Positions 44,154 to 52,980 of a DNA stretch of 64,000 nt are shown piece after piece; position 1 is the first letter of the stretch; every line of letters begins with the position of its first letter. The notes under the pieces are model-generated. The model was given only the letters and a program-made list of their open reading frames with translations, was not told where the DNA came from and ran no database searches. A program made the position numbers and the translations under genes. The DNA comes from Claveliimonas acetigenes (GTDB taxonomy: Bacteria; Bacillota; Clostridia; Lachnospirales; Lachnospiraceae): the NCBI RefSeq assembly GCF_025567385.1, contig NZ_JAOQJU010000012.1, positions 33,325 to 97,324 on the forward strand. The letters run 5' to 3'.

Positions 44154-45258
44154 CTAAGAAATAACCTCTGTTCTTAAAGTCTGCTTTTGAAAGTGAAAAA
44201 TAAAACAAGCGATAGCTGTGCCGATAACACCTCCGGACAATTTGCAAGCCAGCAATGCGGGAATCAATTGAGGCTCTACCCCGGTACAGAAAGCCAGATA
44301 ATCCCCAAAAGCAAATCCCGCACATGAGATAAATGCGCTGTTTATTATTTTCCCAAGCGGTGTCATATCTTTCATCATTCCATAAGCAGGAATCGTGTTG
44401 GCCAGAGCGGCAATCATTCCGCCGATGTCTGTCGCAGAAAGCCCAATCAACTTCCCCGCCGCAGAGAGTGGTCTTCCTGCCACATGAATAATAATATAAA
44501 CCATAGGATAAGCGCCCGCCAGTACAATCGCTATGCCGCCAATAGTTAAAAACGATTCCGATAAAGGTGTCATTCCCTGGACAATCGTTATTCCCGTCAA
44601 TTCTGTGAAGATAGCAATGGCCAATGCAATAGTGATTATAGCAATTATGCACCTTGAAAACCATTCAAAGCCCCGAATCATCTTTTCCGGTATCATGGCA
44701 AGTCCCAAAGCGATGACCAGTGCAATAAAAAAAAACAGGAATGATATTCACAACAGCCATATGCATGTCAAAACCGGCAACAAACGCCCCAATAAGACAT
44801 CCAAAGGGAATTGCGATTATGCCAGATAACGTACCCATTGCAAAATATCGACAATCCTCTTTTTGCAGAATTCCCAAAGCTACAGGAATTCCAAATCCTA
44901 TGGTAGAGCCCATAGTAGGAGCCAACAACACCGCCGAAAAATTTGCCAGATTTGCATTATCAGTCATACTGTGGGCCAGTGCGTAACCGCCCGTGTCCAA
45001 AGACAAGAGAATGGAACCCGCCATAACGGGATCTGCCCCAAAGAGCCTGAAATAAGGACCGGCAATTCTTCTAATCACATCACCCAGTAATGGCGCTATA
45101 CTGGTCATTCCAATCATACCCAGAGCCAATGGCCCCATAGCATTAAAACCTTCTTCAAACTGCTTTCCCAGTCCAAAACGGTTTCCGATGCATCGGTCAG
45201 CGGCTCCGAGCAGCATGAATCCGACCATGATATAAATAATGATTTTGCTAATGTTCAA
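44154..45258 (-). pseudogene. eutH: EutH-like ethanolamine/amino-alcohol transporter, frameshifted
   Basis: The N-terminal part (frame of 44665-45258) reads MNISKIIIYIMVGFMLLGAA, ILLSLDTGGYALAHSMTDN and TMGSTIGFGIPVALGIL. The C-terminal part (to 44154) reads LAMIPEKMIRGFEWFSR, GLSATDIGGMIAALANTIPA and SCAGFAFGDYLAFCTG. Together they give a ~365-residue, ten-helix protein matching EutH. The break is at an A9 run (44727-44735): eight A's would restore PVFFIALVIALGLAM. No eut microcompartment genes are present. Could be a phase-variable switch, decay, or an assembly error. Confidence 0.85.
44727..44735. repeat. A9 homopolymer at the EutH frameshift
   Basis: Nine A's on the plus strand (T9 in the coding strand). 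Loss of one restores the full-length EutH-like frame. Confidence 0.85.
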
Positions 45259-45392
45259 AGTATCCCTCCAAGTTATAAAATTGTTTTGATATCATTATAA
45301 TAATAATCCTCCCAAAGAATCGCAATATAAGTCTCAAATATAGCGAAATAAATAATCCGTGATGAAGATAAGTGATTCAAATTAAAATTTCA

Positions 45393-45407
45393 TTCTCAAA
45401 ATGAGAA
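45393..45407. promoter_or_regulatory. Palindrome in the EutH/regulator divergent region
   Basis: TTCTCA-AAA-TGAGAA in the 211-bp spacer between the divergent eutH-like operon and its putative regulator. It is a candidate regulator site. I see no -24/-12 (GG-N10-GC) sigma-54 promoter in the spacer. Confidence 0.45.
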
Positions 45408-45469
45408 AAACACTGGATAAAGCAAAACATTTGTGATATAAAAGTAAAAAAAGAATAAGGAGTGACAAA

Positions 45470-47226
45470 ATGACTTCGCTATTTGACGGCATCCAGCCAC
45501 AGATTGAACAATATATTCTGATGATTTGTTCTATTTTTGACGTAGATGTAGATATTTGCGACTCAAATTTAATTCGGATAGCGGGCACAGGAAAGAACAA
45601 CCGAAGAATTGGTAAAAAACTAACCAGTGGCCGATTATCTAAAAAGGTTATGGGAAAAAAAAGTACATCATGGCCAAAAATCCTATAGATGAAGAAACCT
45701 GCCAGGGATGTATTAACCAGAAGATATGCCCACAGTTTTGCGGCATGTGTTTCCCGTTGTTTTACGAGAATGAGATATATGGCGTTATCCATATTACTGC
45801 ACGCACAAAAGAGGCCGAAGCTGACCTGTTCCGCAGAGAAAAACAATTTGCAATGTTTATGTGTACAATATGCGATTTAATTACATTGACAATCCGGGAA
45901 CGGCAGGATAAACTTCTTCGCTCCTATCATATAGCTCTTCAGGACAAACTTATTAATGTGATTAATGATGGTGTAATGATTTTGGATGAGAACAATGAAG
46001 TTCAGTTTATCAATGACCGTTGTGCCAAGGTATTAGGTTATCGTTTGCCTCAAATCCGCTATCTGACACGAATCCGGCAATTTTCCGTCCATCCTTTAAA
46101 AACTGAAAAAGGAGAGTTAAAGGAATATCAGGTATGCATCCGAGAGACTAAGATGCGCCTTACGGGTCATACTTTCGAGGTGGATGCGGTGGACCAGGAG
46201 AAGTCTAACACAATTCTTGTTTTTTATGACATTCGTGGACTTCATGGAGATTTGGCACCGACATGGTCAAAAACGCCTTATTCTTTTAAAACGCTCATCG
46301 GCGACAGCCCTGCTTTTCATCAAGCGGTAGAACAATGCCGGGAAATATCCTACTCTCTAACCCCGGTTCTTCTGGTCGGAGAGATCGGCTGTGGCAAGGA
46401 AATGTTTGCCCGTGCAATTCACAATGAAGGAACACTTCGAAAGAATCAGTTTGTTCAAATCGCCCACGCAGGAACAGTGCGGGAGTTAGTGGAAAAGAGC
46501 GTTTTTCAGAACAATGAGTATCTTTCTGGTGAACAGGCCGTAAAAAATGATATTTTAGAGGGAAATACACTGTACATTGACGAAGTCAGTCAACTTGGTA
46601 TGGAAAATCAGCGCATACTTTGTAAGATTATTGAGAATAGCCGTAATTGCAACAACCGGGTCATTTGCGGAACTTCCAAGCCGTTGGACCAACTGAGGGA
46701 ATCCGGCGATTTTTACCCTGAACTTTATTATGCATTGGAAAACAATGCTATCATAATACCACCGCTTCGGCTGAGAGACCAGGATGTACTTCTGTTCGCC
46801 AAACATTATCTGGAAAAGGCTAACAAACGTACCCACAAGAATCTGTCATTCGGTTCGGAAATATGCACTCTCTTTTTGGAATATCGTTGGATCGGAAACA
46901 TACGGGAGGTAGAAAATACCGTAACATATATTGTGGAAAGGGCCGAGATAGATGAAGGCGAACTGACTCCGGCCCACCTGCCAGCGGCCATCTTAAAGAA
47001 ACTTACCGGCGGAAATCACAGGCATGACTATAATTTAAAGGAAGCAGAAAAAAGACTGATTATCCAGGCTCTTAATGAACTCGGCGGTCACTCTAAATCT
47101 AAGTCTCATGTAGCTGCAGAATTGGGTATCAGTACCGCTACTTTGTACCGCAAACTAAAGGAGTATGGTATTGACCAGACTTATCGATTCGATGAAAATT
47201 CGGATTATAAAAATAGAAACAGGTAA
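45470..47226 (+). pseudogene. Sigma-54-type AAA+ regulator without GAFTGA loop, frameshifted near the N-terminus
   Basis: The first frame (45470-45688) encodes MTSLFDGIQPQIEQYILMIC ... KKVMGKKSTSWPKIL-stop. The second (45670-47226) encodes a Cys-rich sensor region (CQGCINQKICPQFCGMCFP), a PAS-like stretch, an AAA+ domain (Walker A LVGEIGCGKEMFARAI; TLYIDEVSQL) and a Fis-type HTH (SHVAAELGISTATLYRKLKE). Adding one A to the A8 run at 45655-45662 joins them into ~585 aa. The GAFTGA segment needed to contact sigma-54 is absent, so even intact it would act on sigma-70 promoters, as TyrR does. AAGGAG precedes the first ATG; the 518-aa second frame may still be expressed. Confidence 0.75.
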
Positions 47227-47279
47227 TCATAGCCACAGACCCAATGATCTGCCCCCAATCTTTGAGGGGCTGATTTCAT

Positions 47280-47445
47280 GATTAAGAGCTTGTACCTCGC
47301 AAAGACTTTACACGATAACCAACAGAAATAATTACATCTAAATTATAAAAATCAACCTCATATTTTTCCCATCAGAAGCAGTGTAGGCAAATTTTGCCCG
47401 CACTGCATTTTTACCTAGTTCACCTTCTTTAAAAAATACAACCAA
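47280..47445 (-). pseudogene. RhuM family (virulence RhuM-like) remnant
   Basis: The minus strand reads EGELGKNAVRAKFAYTASDG, then after one missing A (T5 at 47363-47367 on the plus strand) YEVDFYNLDVIISVGYRVKS then LRGTSS-stop. These are the RhuM core motifs. A short NDTVWL fragment lies upstream, so the intervening part is deleted. The gene is dead; the rest is missing. Confidence 0.75.
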
Positions 47446-47488
47446 ACCGTATCATTTTCAAAAGTAGCCGCTAGCTGAATAATCCGGG

Positions 47489-47881
47489 GTGAAATCCATC
47501 ACCTGTCCAGCGCGTGTCAGGGCTCCCAAGGATAAGTCGAATGCTGAAGGAACGGTAGGAAACATATCTGTGGACGGAATGCTATACTCCGTTCCGTATG
47601 AATACACCGTTCCGTATGAATACATCAAAAAGAAAGTTGATGTGAAGGTAATAGATACCACGATTGAAATTTTCTACAACCATAACTGCATTGCTTCCCA
47701 TCGACGTCTGAAAGGACGCTCTGGGCAATACAGTACAATCACAGAGCATATGCCTGAAGACCACCAGAAATATCTGGAGTGGAACGGTGACTGCTTCCGT
47801 AAGTGGGCTGAGCGGATTGGTATAAATACGTACATTGCAATTAAGCAGCCAAATTCTGTTTCTTTTTTTCGCACCTATTAA
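47489..47881 (+). pseudogene. IS21-family transposase (IstA) C-terminal remnant
   Basis: Encodes RVRAPKDKSNAEGTVGNIS fused directly to VDGMLYSVPYEY, skipping the ~60 residues that normally separate these IstA segments. It continues KVIDTTIEIFYNHNCIASHR, TITEHMPEDHQKYLEWNGD and KWAERIGINTY, the typical C-terminus. A 15-bp direct duplication (CCGTTCCGTATGAATACA-type, 47586-47620) repeats VPYEY. No istB follows. Inactive insertion-sequence debris. Confidence 0.8.
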
Positions 47882-48177
47882 GTAATTATTAGTCGAAAAA
47901 TAATGCCGCGTAATCGGGAAATTCATACTCAGCAAGCTTCGATCCGTTCGTGCTGTAGCAACATCCAAAAGTAGCTCTGGCGTTCCTATATATCCTTTAA
48001 ACTTCCGGCAGACTATTCCTCACGCACAGCGCCCCCGGGGATGTCAAGTTATTGCCACAAAAAATATGCGGCTTTTTTGCCATGAAAATGGCTGAAAACC
48101 GCATGTTTCTGGATAGAGGATGTTATATTATTGTTACAAGATGGGTGGGAGGATGTTACGTCAATGTTATAAATCAA
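47882..48177. mobile_element. IS21-like end sequences and terminator hairpin
   Basis: No gene. From 48042 (TGTCAAGTTATTGCC) to 48177 there are short repeated blocks such as ATGTTATATTATTGTTACA and GATGTTACGTCAATGTTATA that resemble IS21 terminal repeats. The hairpin at 48066-48104 (ATGCGG/CCGCAT with inner GCCAT/ATGGC) has a T-run on the minus strand and may terminate the RloAB transcript. Confidence 0.5.
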
Positions 48178-49068
48178 TTATTGATCACCGCATTCATCTT
48201 TCCCATATTTCTTCAATTCTTCCATTAATTTCCATAGATTGCAACCAATATTATCTATCAGTTCATCTTCATTTGATGCAAATTTTTTTGCTTGTTCAAT
48301 CGCTCGATCAATATTGGGCATGTACTGTTTGACAAACCTAATACCACTTTTTCCATGATGTCCTCTTTCAGATACAGCTTTACTCACAAATGTATGCTGT
48401 TCCGAGACTTTGGGATTTTGTTTTATTATCTCTAATTCTTCTCCAAATTCTTGAAATATATCTGCCAAGTGCATTAACAACCAAAACTCGAAACAAGGAT
48501 TTGCAATATAACATTTGTACCCATTATCTCTACAATGCTTTATACAATCAACCATATTGGCTTCTGAATGCGTTTGTGTATCTCTATCTATTAACACCGC
48601 AAATTCATCCAATTCTTTATTATACTTTCTCAAATATTTCCTGTAGTTGATATCATAACCAATCTTTTTAAGTTCCGTAACAAATAAGTTCCGTTGTTTT
48701 TTAGGAATTTGACTTGGATTTTCTAAATATTTCTTTATAAACTCTAAGCTATATTGCTCTTTAAATTGTTCAGATATCTCTTTCAAAATATCATCCTCAT
48801 TCTGTTCACGAAGCCTGATATACTCTTCCAAGAGTTCAAGGACCTGCTGCGGTGCACTATTGGTATCTTTCTTTCCTCTCCGTAAAACCTCTACATCCAC
48901 CTTTGCATTTATTCCAATCTTTTCTCTGTTTTTTGACACACCATCAAAGTATTCTTTCTCTGTGGCATTTCCCTCTACAGATAAAAAAATTCTTTTTTCC
49001 GGTAGAATTTTTTGTTTTTCATCTTCTCGATCGTATACTGTAGATGTAAGCCTATAACGATTAATCAT
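48178..49068 (-). CDS. RloB-like protein (AbiLii-type partner)
   Basis: 296 aa. It begins KRIFLSVEGNATEKEYFDGV (RloB TOPRIM-like start), then FAVLIDRDTQTHSEANMVDC (acidic DxD motif) and CYIANPCFEFWLLMHL (NPCFE-W, the RloB signature), with SERGHHGKSG near the C-terminus. RloB-like TOPRIM proteins are probable nucleases activated by the cognate ATPase. It overlaps the RloA-like gene by 8 nt. The AT-rich base use differs from the chromosomal backbone, in line with transfer. Confidence 0.85.
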   Translation of the reverse strand: MINRYRLTSTVYDREDEKQKILPEKRIFLSVEGNATEKEYFDGVSKNREKIGINAKVDVEVLRRGKKDTNSAPQQVLELLEEYIRLREQNEDDILKEISEQFKEQYSLEFIKKYLENPSQIPKKQRNLFVTELKKIGYDINYRKYLRKYNKELDEFAVLIDRDTQTHSEANMVDCIKHCRDNGYKCYIANPCFEFWLLMHLADIFQEFGEELEIIKQNPKVSEQHTFVSKAVSERGHHGKSGIRFVKQYMPNIDRAIEQAKKFASNEDELIDNIGCNLWKLMEELKKYGKDECGDQ

Positions 49069-50434
49069 TCATTTCCTCCCAAATCTCTTCATCAAATACC
49101 GGTACAGCATCATAACGTCCTAATAAGTATTCTTTATCAATTTTTTTATCATATCGTTCTTTGTACCGATTCAGAGAATAAATTTGAGAACTATGATCTT
49201 CTAATCGTTTTATAAACCATATCTCATCTTGTCTAACCAAATCCAAATCCAATAAATTTGAATCATGTGTTGTTGCAATTATTTGACAATCCGCTTCTTC
49301 TGTAAGAGTATAAAAAAGTTCTAGAAATCTTCTAGTAAGATTGGTGTGAAGGCTTCTATCGATTTCATCTATAAAAATAACCCTATTTCCTTGATGTTCA
49401 TAAAATAATGGTATCAAATCAAACAATCTTTGAGTTCCATCCGATTCGTCCGCATATTCAAAAAGATCTTGTGCATTTCCGTGATTTTGCATCATTTTTG
49501 TTGTAATGATATTACCTTCCTCATCTTTTCGCAAAGAATACACTTGATTGTTCACTTTAAACATAACAGGATCATCTTCTATATCATTAGAGATTCTAAT
49601 TTTTAATTTTTCTGCATGTTCCTTAGGAATACCTTCAAAAATTCTATCAAATTCCATTTCTCCCAGCTTAGACTCAACTGATTCAATACCTGTATCAAAA
49701 TATTTTAATATGCCAGAAAAAAACACTCGTATTTCTTCCTTTTCAACCAATTGATTTAAACCACTATATTGGCTTGTTGGGAACAAAATAATAATACTTT
49801 GAAACCACTCATAAACATCCCTAATTTCTCTGAGGACTCCACTGTTTTCGTTACTTCTTTCCGCAACATCACTTAAAACACTTTTTTTCTTCATAGATGG
49901 TGATATGTTTTTTCCGAATACATCTAGAAATATTTCCCACTTTATTTTTTCCGCTTCACTTCTATGCTTTACTTCGCTAAAAGTAAAATTAATGCCTTTT
50001 TCATCAATATCTCTATTAAAAATACAAGTTTCGGAACCATTTTTTTCAATTCGTACAAGCCACTCTGAAAGAATTTCTTTTGTTGCATACGAAATTGCAA
50101 TTCCATAGGAATACTCTTTTCTCGATTGTGTAATTAATCTATACTCAAATACTCCTGGCTGCTTATATCCATCACTACTAATCCTAAAATATTTCCTGTT
50201 TAAGTCTACTTCCTCAAGACCGTCTAATATTATATCTCTAGAATAATCAATTGCTTTAATAAAATTGCTCTTACCACCCGCATTTGCGCCATAAATAAGT
50301 CCCGTTTTTAAAATCTTTTTTCCATTTCCACTTAAAATATGTTCTTTATGTCTAGCAACTTTTGATGCCATCATAGACATAGTCTGTGGATCCTTAAAAG
50401 ATAAGAAATTACTTACAGAAAATCCTATAAACAT
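49061..50434 (-). CDS. RloA/AbiLi-like AAA (OLD-type) ATPase
   Basis: 457 aa. N-terminal FIGFSVSNFLSFKDPQTMSM, Walker A IYGANAGGKSNFIKAI, ABC-like signature region ESDGTQRLFDLIPLFYEH, Walker B NRVIFIDEIDRSLHTNL and switch His IATTHDSNLLDLDLV. It has the SMC-like ATPase layout of the AAA_15/21 family. Paired with RloB it matches RloAB, the arrangement of the AbiL abortive infection system. It has its own strong promoter and codes in AT-rich DNA. Confidence 0.87.
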   Translation of the reverse strand: MFIGFSVSNFLSFKDPQTMSMMASKVARHKEHILSGNGKKILKTGLIYGANAGGKSNFIKAIDYSRDIILDGLEEVDLNRKYFRISSDGYKQPGVFEYRLITQSRKEYSYGIAISYATKEILSEWLVRIEKNGSETCIFNRDIDEKGINFTFSEVKHRSEAEKIKWEIFLDVFGKNISPSMKKKSVLSDVAERSNENSGVLREIRDVYEWFQSIIILFPTSQYSGLNQLVEKEEIRVFFSGILKYFDTGIESVESKLGEMEFDRIFEGIPKEHAEKLKIRISNDIEDDPVMFKVNNQVYSLRKDEEGNIITTKMMQNHGNAQDLFEYADESDGTQRLFDLIPLFYEHQGNRVIFIDEIDRSLHTNLTRRFLELFYTLTEEADCQIIATTHDSNLLDLDLVRQDEIWFIKRLEDHSSQIYSLNRYKERYDKKIDKEYLLGRYDAVPVFDEEIWEEMND

Positions 50435-50473
50435 ATTTTTCTACTCACTTTCATTTTTATTTATATTATGGTT

Positions 50474-50503
50474 ATTATATTGTGATTTATTCTCTTTTGT
50501 CAA
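50474..50503 (-). promoter_or_regulatory. Strong promoter of the RloAB pair
   Basis: Minus strand TTGACA (50498-50503), 18 nt, TATAAT (50474-50479), about 40 nt upstream of the RloA start. Confidence 0.75.
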
Positions 50504-50565
50504 TGCTTTTTCTTTTCAAGTTTTTATTTATTTAGTAATTTCATGTGATTTTTTCTCTTTTTCTA

Positions 50566-50594
50566 TTGACTTTACATTTAACTTATGATATCTT
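50566..50594 (+). promoter_or_regulatory. Promoter of the CIRCE-controlled small-gene pair
   Basis: TTGACT (50566-50571), 17 nt, TATCTT (50589-50594). The predicted start, about 50601, is 7 nt before the CIRCE element. Confidence 0.6.
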
Positions 50595-50607
50595 GTATTC
50601 ACAGGGG

Positions 50608-50634
50608 TTAGCACTCTTTTTTATAAAGTGCTAA
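50608..50634 (+). promoter_or_regulatory. CIRCE operator (HrcA binding site)
   Basis: TTAGCACTC, nine bases, AAGTGCTAA. The CIRCE consensus is TTAGCACTC-N9-GAGTGCTAA, so 17 of 18 arm positions match and the spacer is exactly 9. It lies in the 5' leader of the 85-aa gene, the normal position for HrcA repression of groESL/dnaK operons. Confidence 0.85.
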
Positions 50635-50808
50635 TAGATAAAGGTAAAAAAAGATGGCCTCTCGACCACCTTTCATTCTGAATCTGCAATATACAAATTC
50701 AACATAGCACTTGAATCATAACATATATTCGCAGAGAGTTCAACAGAAATGTGCTGATTTTAATAGCATTTTACCTTTCCCAATTTTTGAGAAAGGAGGA
50801 ACTCACCC

Positions 50809-51066
50809 ATGTCATTCGATGGAGCTCTCATTAAAGAACAAGGCGTCACTTTTGCAATAGTTATTGTTAAGCCTAGCGTCCTTACCAGTGCAGACAAAGA
50901 ATCAATCCGTCAAAATTTTTCTCAATATTTCGGATATGTTCCAACAATTCTTATGGCACAAAATAGCCGAGGCATTCCCACCTATGATGGTCGGAGAGAT
51001 ATCGTAAAGTTTCTTTCCCATATACATCCATCCAGAATTCCTTGGAAACACTATACTGTTAATTGA
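50809..51066 (+). CDS. Unrecognised 85-aa protein, CIRCE-controlled
   Basis: MSFDGALIKEQGVTFAIVIV, then KPSVLTSADKESI, FGYVPTILMAQNSRGIPTYD, and a C-terminus DIVKFLSHIHPSRIPWKHYT. It is a compact alpha/beta protein with no catalytic motif I can name. I recall similar short proteins upstream of DUF2188 genes in Firmicutes (unverified). GAAAGGAGG 9 nt before the ATG. The ~208-nt leader carries the CIRCE element. Stress-induced accessory protein by context. Confidence 0.75.
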   Translation: MSFDGALIKEQGVTFAIVIVKPSVLTSADKESIRQNFSQYFGYVPTILMAQNSRGIPTYDGRRDIVKFLSHIHPSRIPWKHYTVN

Positions 51067-51082
51067 TAGAAAGGACAATACT

Positions 51083-51310
51083 ATGGCAAACCAACATGTA
51101 GTTCCCAATAATGGGCAATGGCAAGTAAAACGTGAAAATGCAGACCGTGCAACCAAAACTTTCAATACGCAAAAAGAAGCGATTGAATACGGCAAAGATA
51201 TTGCAATGCGACAGCAATCAGAATTAATCATCCATGACCGCCACGGTCGCATTCGTGATAAAGACAGTTATGGAAATGACCCTTGTCCCCCAAAAGACAC
51301 TCGTTTCTAA
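51083..51310 (+). CDS. DUF2188 domain protein
   Basis: 75 aa. HVVPNNGQWQVKRENADRAT, then FNTQKEAIEYGKDIA and ELIIHDRHGRIRDKDSYGND, the DUF2188 hallmark. A small single-domain protein of unknown function; some DUF2188 genes lie in mobile or stress-related regions. It is 16 bp behind the 85-aa gene with GAAAGGA upstream, and is thus in the same CIRCE-controlled unit. Confidence 0.88.
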   Translation: MANQHVVPNNGQWQVKRENADRATKTFNTQKEAIEYGKDIAMRQQSELIIHDRHGRIRDKDSYGNDPCPPKDTRF

Positions 51311-51327
51311 CTAAATCACTTTAAGTC

Positions 51328-51363
51328 AAAAAGCGATATTGAATTTGTTCAGTATCGCTTTTT
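51328..51363 (+). terminator. Terminator of the small-gene pair
   Basis: Perfect 11-bp stem AAAAAGCGATA / TATCGCTTTTT with a 14-nt loop, starting 18 bp after the DUF2188 stop. Confidence 0.8.
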
Positions 51364-51417
51364 AATATTTTTTTAATTTATTGTATTACTACCCTAACCA
51401 CAAATTCAGCTATTAAA

Positions 51418-52980
51418 TTACATTTTGTCTTTCCACTTCGTTTCCATCCTCCCATCATCATGCACATACACTCCTTCTACATACTCCTCCAACATCTCCC
51501 GTGCCAGCTTCTCATAACCGAGATATTCTACCATCTGTTCCACCGGAATATTCTTTTTCAGCAGGACCTCTTCCTCATTTCTTACAAGAGCTTCTAATTC
51601 CTGAATTCGTTTCTGTAACTGTTCTTTTGCCAGTTCTATCTGCCCTCTGGCATCCTGAAACTGCTTTTGATCCAGTTTACCTTCATGGAACTCTTCGTAA
51701 TTCTGTAGGTGTTGTCTTTTGAGCTGCGCCTGTTTTTCTTTACAATCAGTGATTTCGCCCTGATACGTCCGTATCAGATTCTGATATTTCTGACGCAAGG
51801 AAGCATCCATCTGTTCCTGACTGATCATTTCCTGTAAATGTGCTTTTATTTCACTTAGAATAAAGACCTCCAAAATTTTGTTATCTGCTTTTCCGGCAAA
51901 ACAGCCTGTATCTTCTTTCCCTTTGCTGTATGCGCAACTGTAAAGTATATGTCCATGCTGTTCCTTGCTCCCTGAAAGATTTCTTCCACAGTTTCCGCAT
52001 TTCAGAAATCCACTGAAGATAGAAGTACTCTTAGCAAATTTGCTTTTTCTGGAATGGCGCAGTTGAAGACTCTGGGCTTTCTCAAATTCTTCTTTTGATA
52101 CAATTGGTTCATGATGGTTTTCCAGCACTTTCCACTGGTCTTTTGGAATGGGAACTTCCTTTCCGGTTCCCGGATCCGGAATCTTCGTTTTTCCGTAAAC
52201 CATGCATCCAATATAGTTTTTATCATTAATGATTTTCCTGACCATATCAGCCGTCCATTGAAGGTCTTTCGATGCCGCTTTCCGGCGATCCACTTTCTGG
52301 CGGCTGCTCATAGACTGAAGCGGTGTAGGAATACTTTCCACATTAAAAACCCGACAGATTTCTGTTTTAGAATAACGTTGATTTGTCAATTCAAATACTC
52401 TCCGTATTACCTTTGCTTCATCTTCCACAATTTGAAGTTTTGTCTTATCATCTGGATTTCTTCGGTAACCATATGGGGCAGAGCCACAGCAGTATTCACC
52501 CAGATTTCTTCTGGTACTGACGGCGGCTTTCACTTTCACTGACTGATCTTTTACATAAAAATCTGCAATCAACCCTTTGAACTGGACTTCAATATCAGAG
52601 CTTTTCCCTCTATAATCCAGAGAATCGTAATGGTCCGAGACTGAAATAAAACGGATACCCATAAAGGGAAAAACCTGTTCCAGATATGTTCCCATTTCAA
52701 TATAATTTCTGGAAAATCTGGAAAAGTCCTTTACCACAATGCACTGCACCCGATTTTGTCTGACAAGCTGCAGTACCTGCTGCATTGCAGGTCGTTCCAT
52801 GCTGGCACCGGAATATCCATCATCATAAAATTCTTGATAGGGCATAGCTAACAGTTCCGGAATCGCTGAAATGTAATCTTTGATTAACAACCTCTGATTT
52901 GTGATACTGTTACTTTCATTGTCTGTATCGTCTTCCATAGAAAGACGGTAATACCCGATGAGCAATCTGTTATCTGTCAT
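51418..52980 (-). CDS. Large serine recombinase 3 of 3
   Basis: 520 aa. Resolvase domain with nucleophile Ser in GYYRLSMEDD and the Arg-rich VKDFSRFSRNYIEMGTYLEQ. It is followed by the recombinase domain, a zinc ribbon (GFLKCGNCGRNLSGSKEQHG ... YSCAYSKG) and a coiled coil (residues ~380-480). It catalyses site-specific integration/excision via a 5'-phosphoserine link. Its start overlaps recombinase 2 by 11 nt. Complete by motif content. Confidence 0.93.
   Translation of the reverse strand: MTDNRLLIGYYRLSMEDDTDNESNSITNQRLLIKDYISAIPELLAMPYQEFYDDGYSGASMERPAMQQVLQLVRQNRVQCIVVKDFSRFSRNYIEMGTYLEQVFPFMGIRFISVSDHYDSLDYRGKSSDIEVQFKGLIADFYVKDQSVKVKAAVSTRRNLGEYCCGSAPYGYRRNPDDKTKLQIVEDEAKVIRRVFELTNQRYSKTEICRVFNVESIPTPLQSMSSRQKVDRRKAASKDLQWTADMVRKIINDKNYIGCMVYGKTKIPDPGTGKEVPIPKDQWKVLENHHEPIVSKEEFEKAQSLQLRHSRKSKFAKSTSIFSGFLKCGNCGRNLSGSKEQHGHILYSCAYSKGKEDTGCFAGKADNKILEVFILSEIKAHLQEMISQEQMDASLRQKYQNLIRTYQGEITDCKEKQAQLKRQHLQNYEEFHEGKLDQKQFQDARGQIELAKEQLQKRIQELEALVRNEEEVLLKKNIPVEQMVEYLGYEKLAREMLEEYVEGVYVHDDGRMETKWKDKM

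Noticed and set aside
44131..44664. Alternative minus-strand frame of 177 aa over the EutH C-terminus
   Set aside because: Cys/Tyr-rich out-of-frame translation of the EutH-like gene with no family motif.
45259..45469. Possible sigma-54 promoter between eutH and its regulator
   Set aside because: No GG-N10-GC -24/-12 element was found on either strand.
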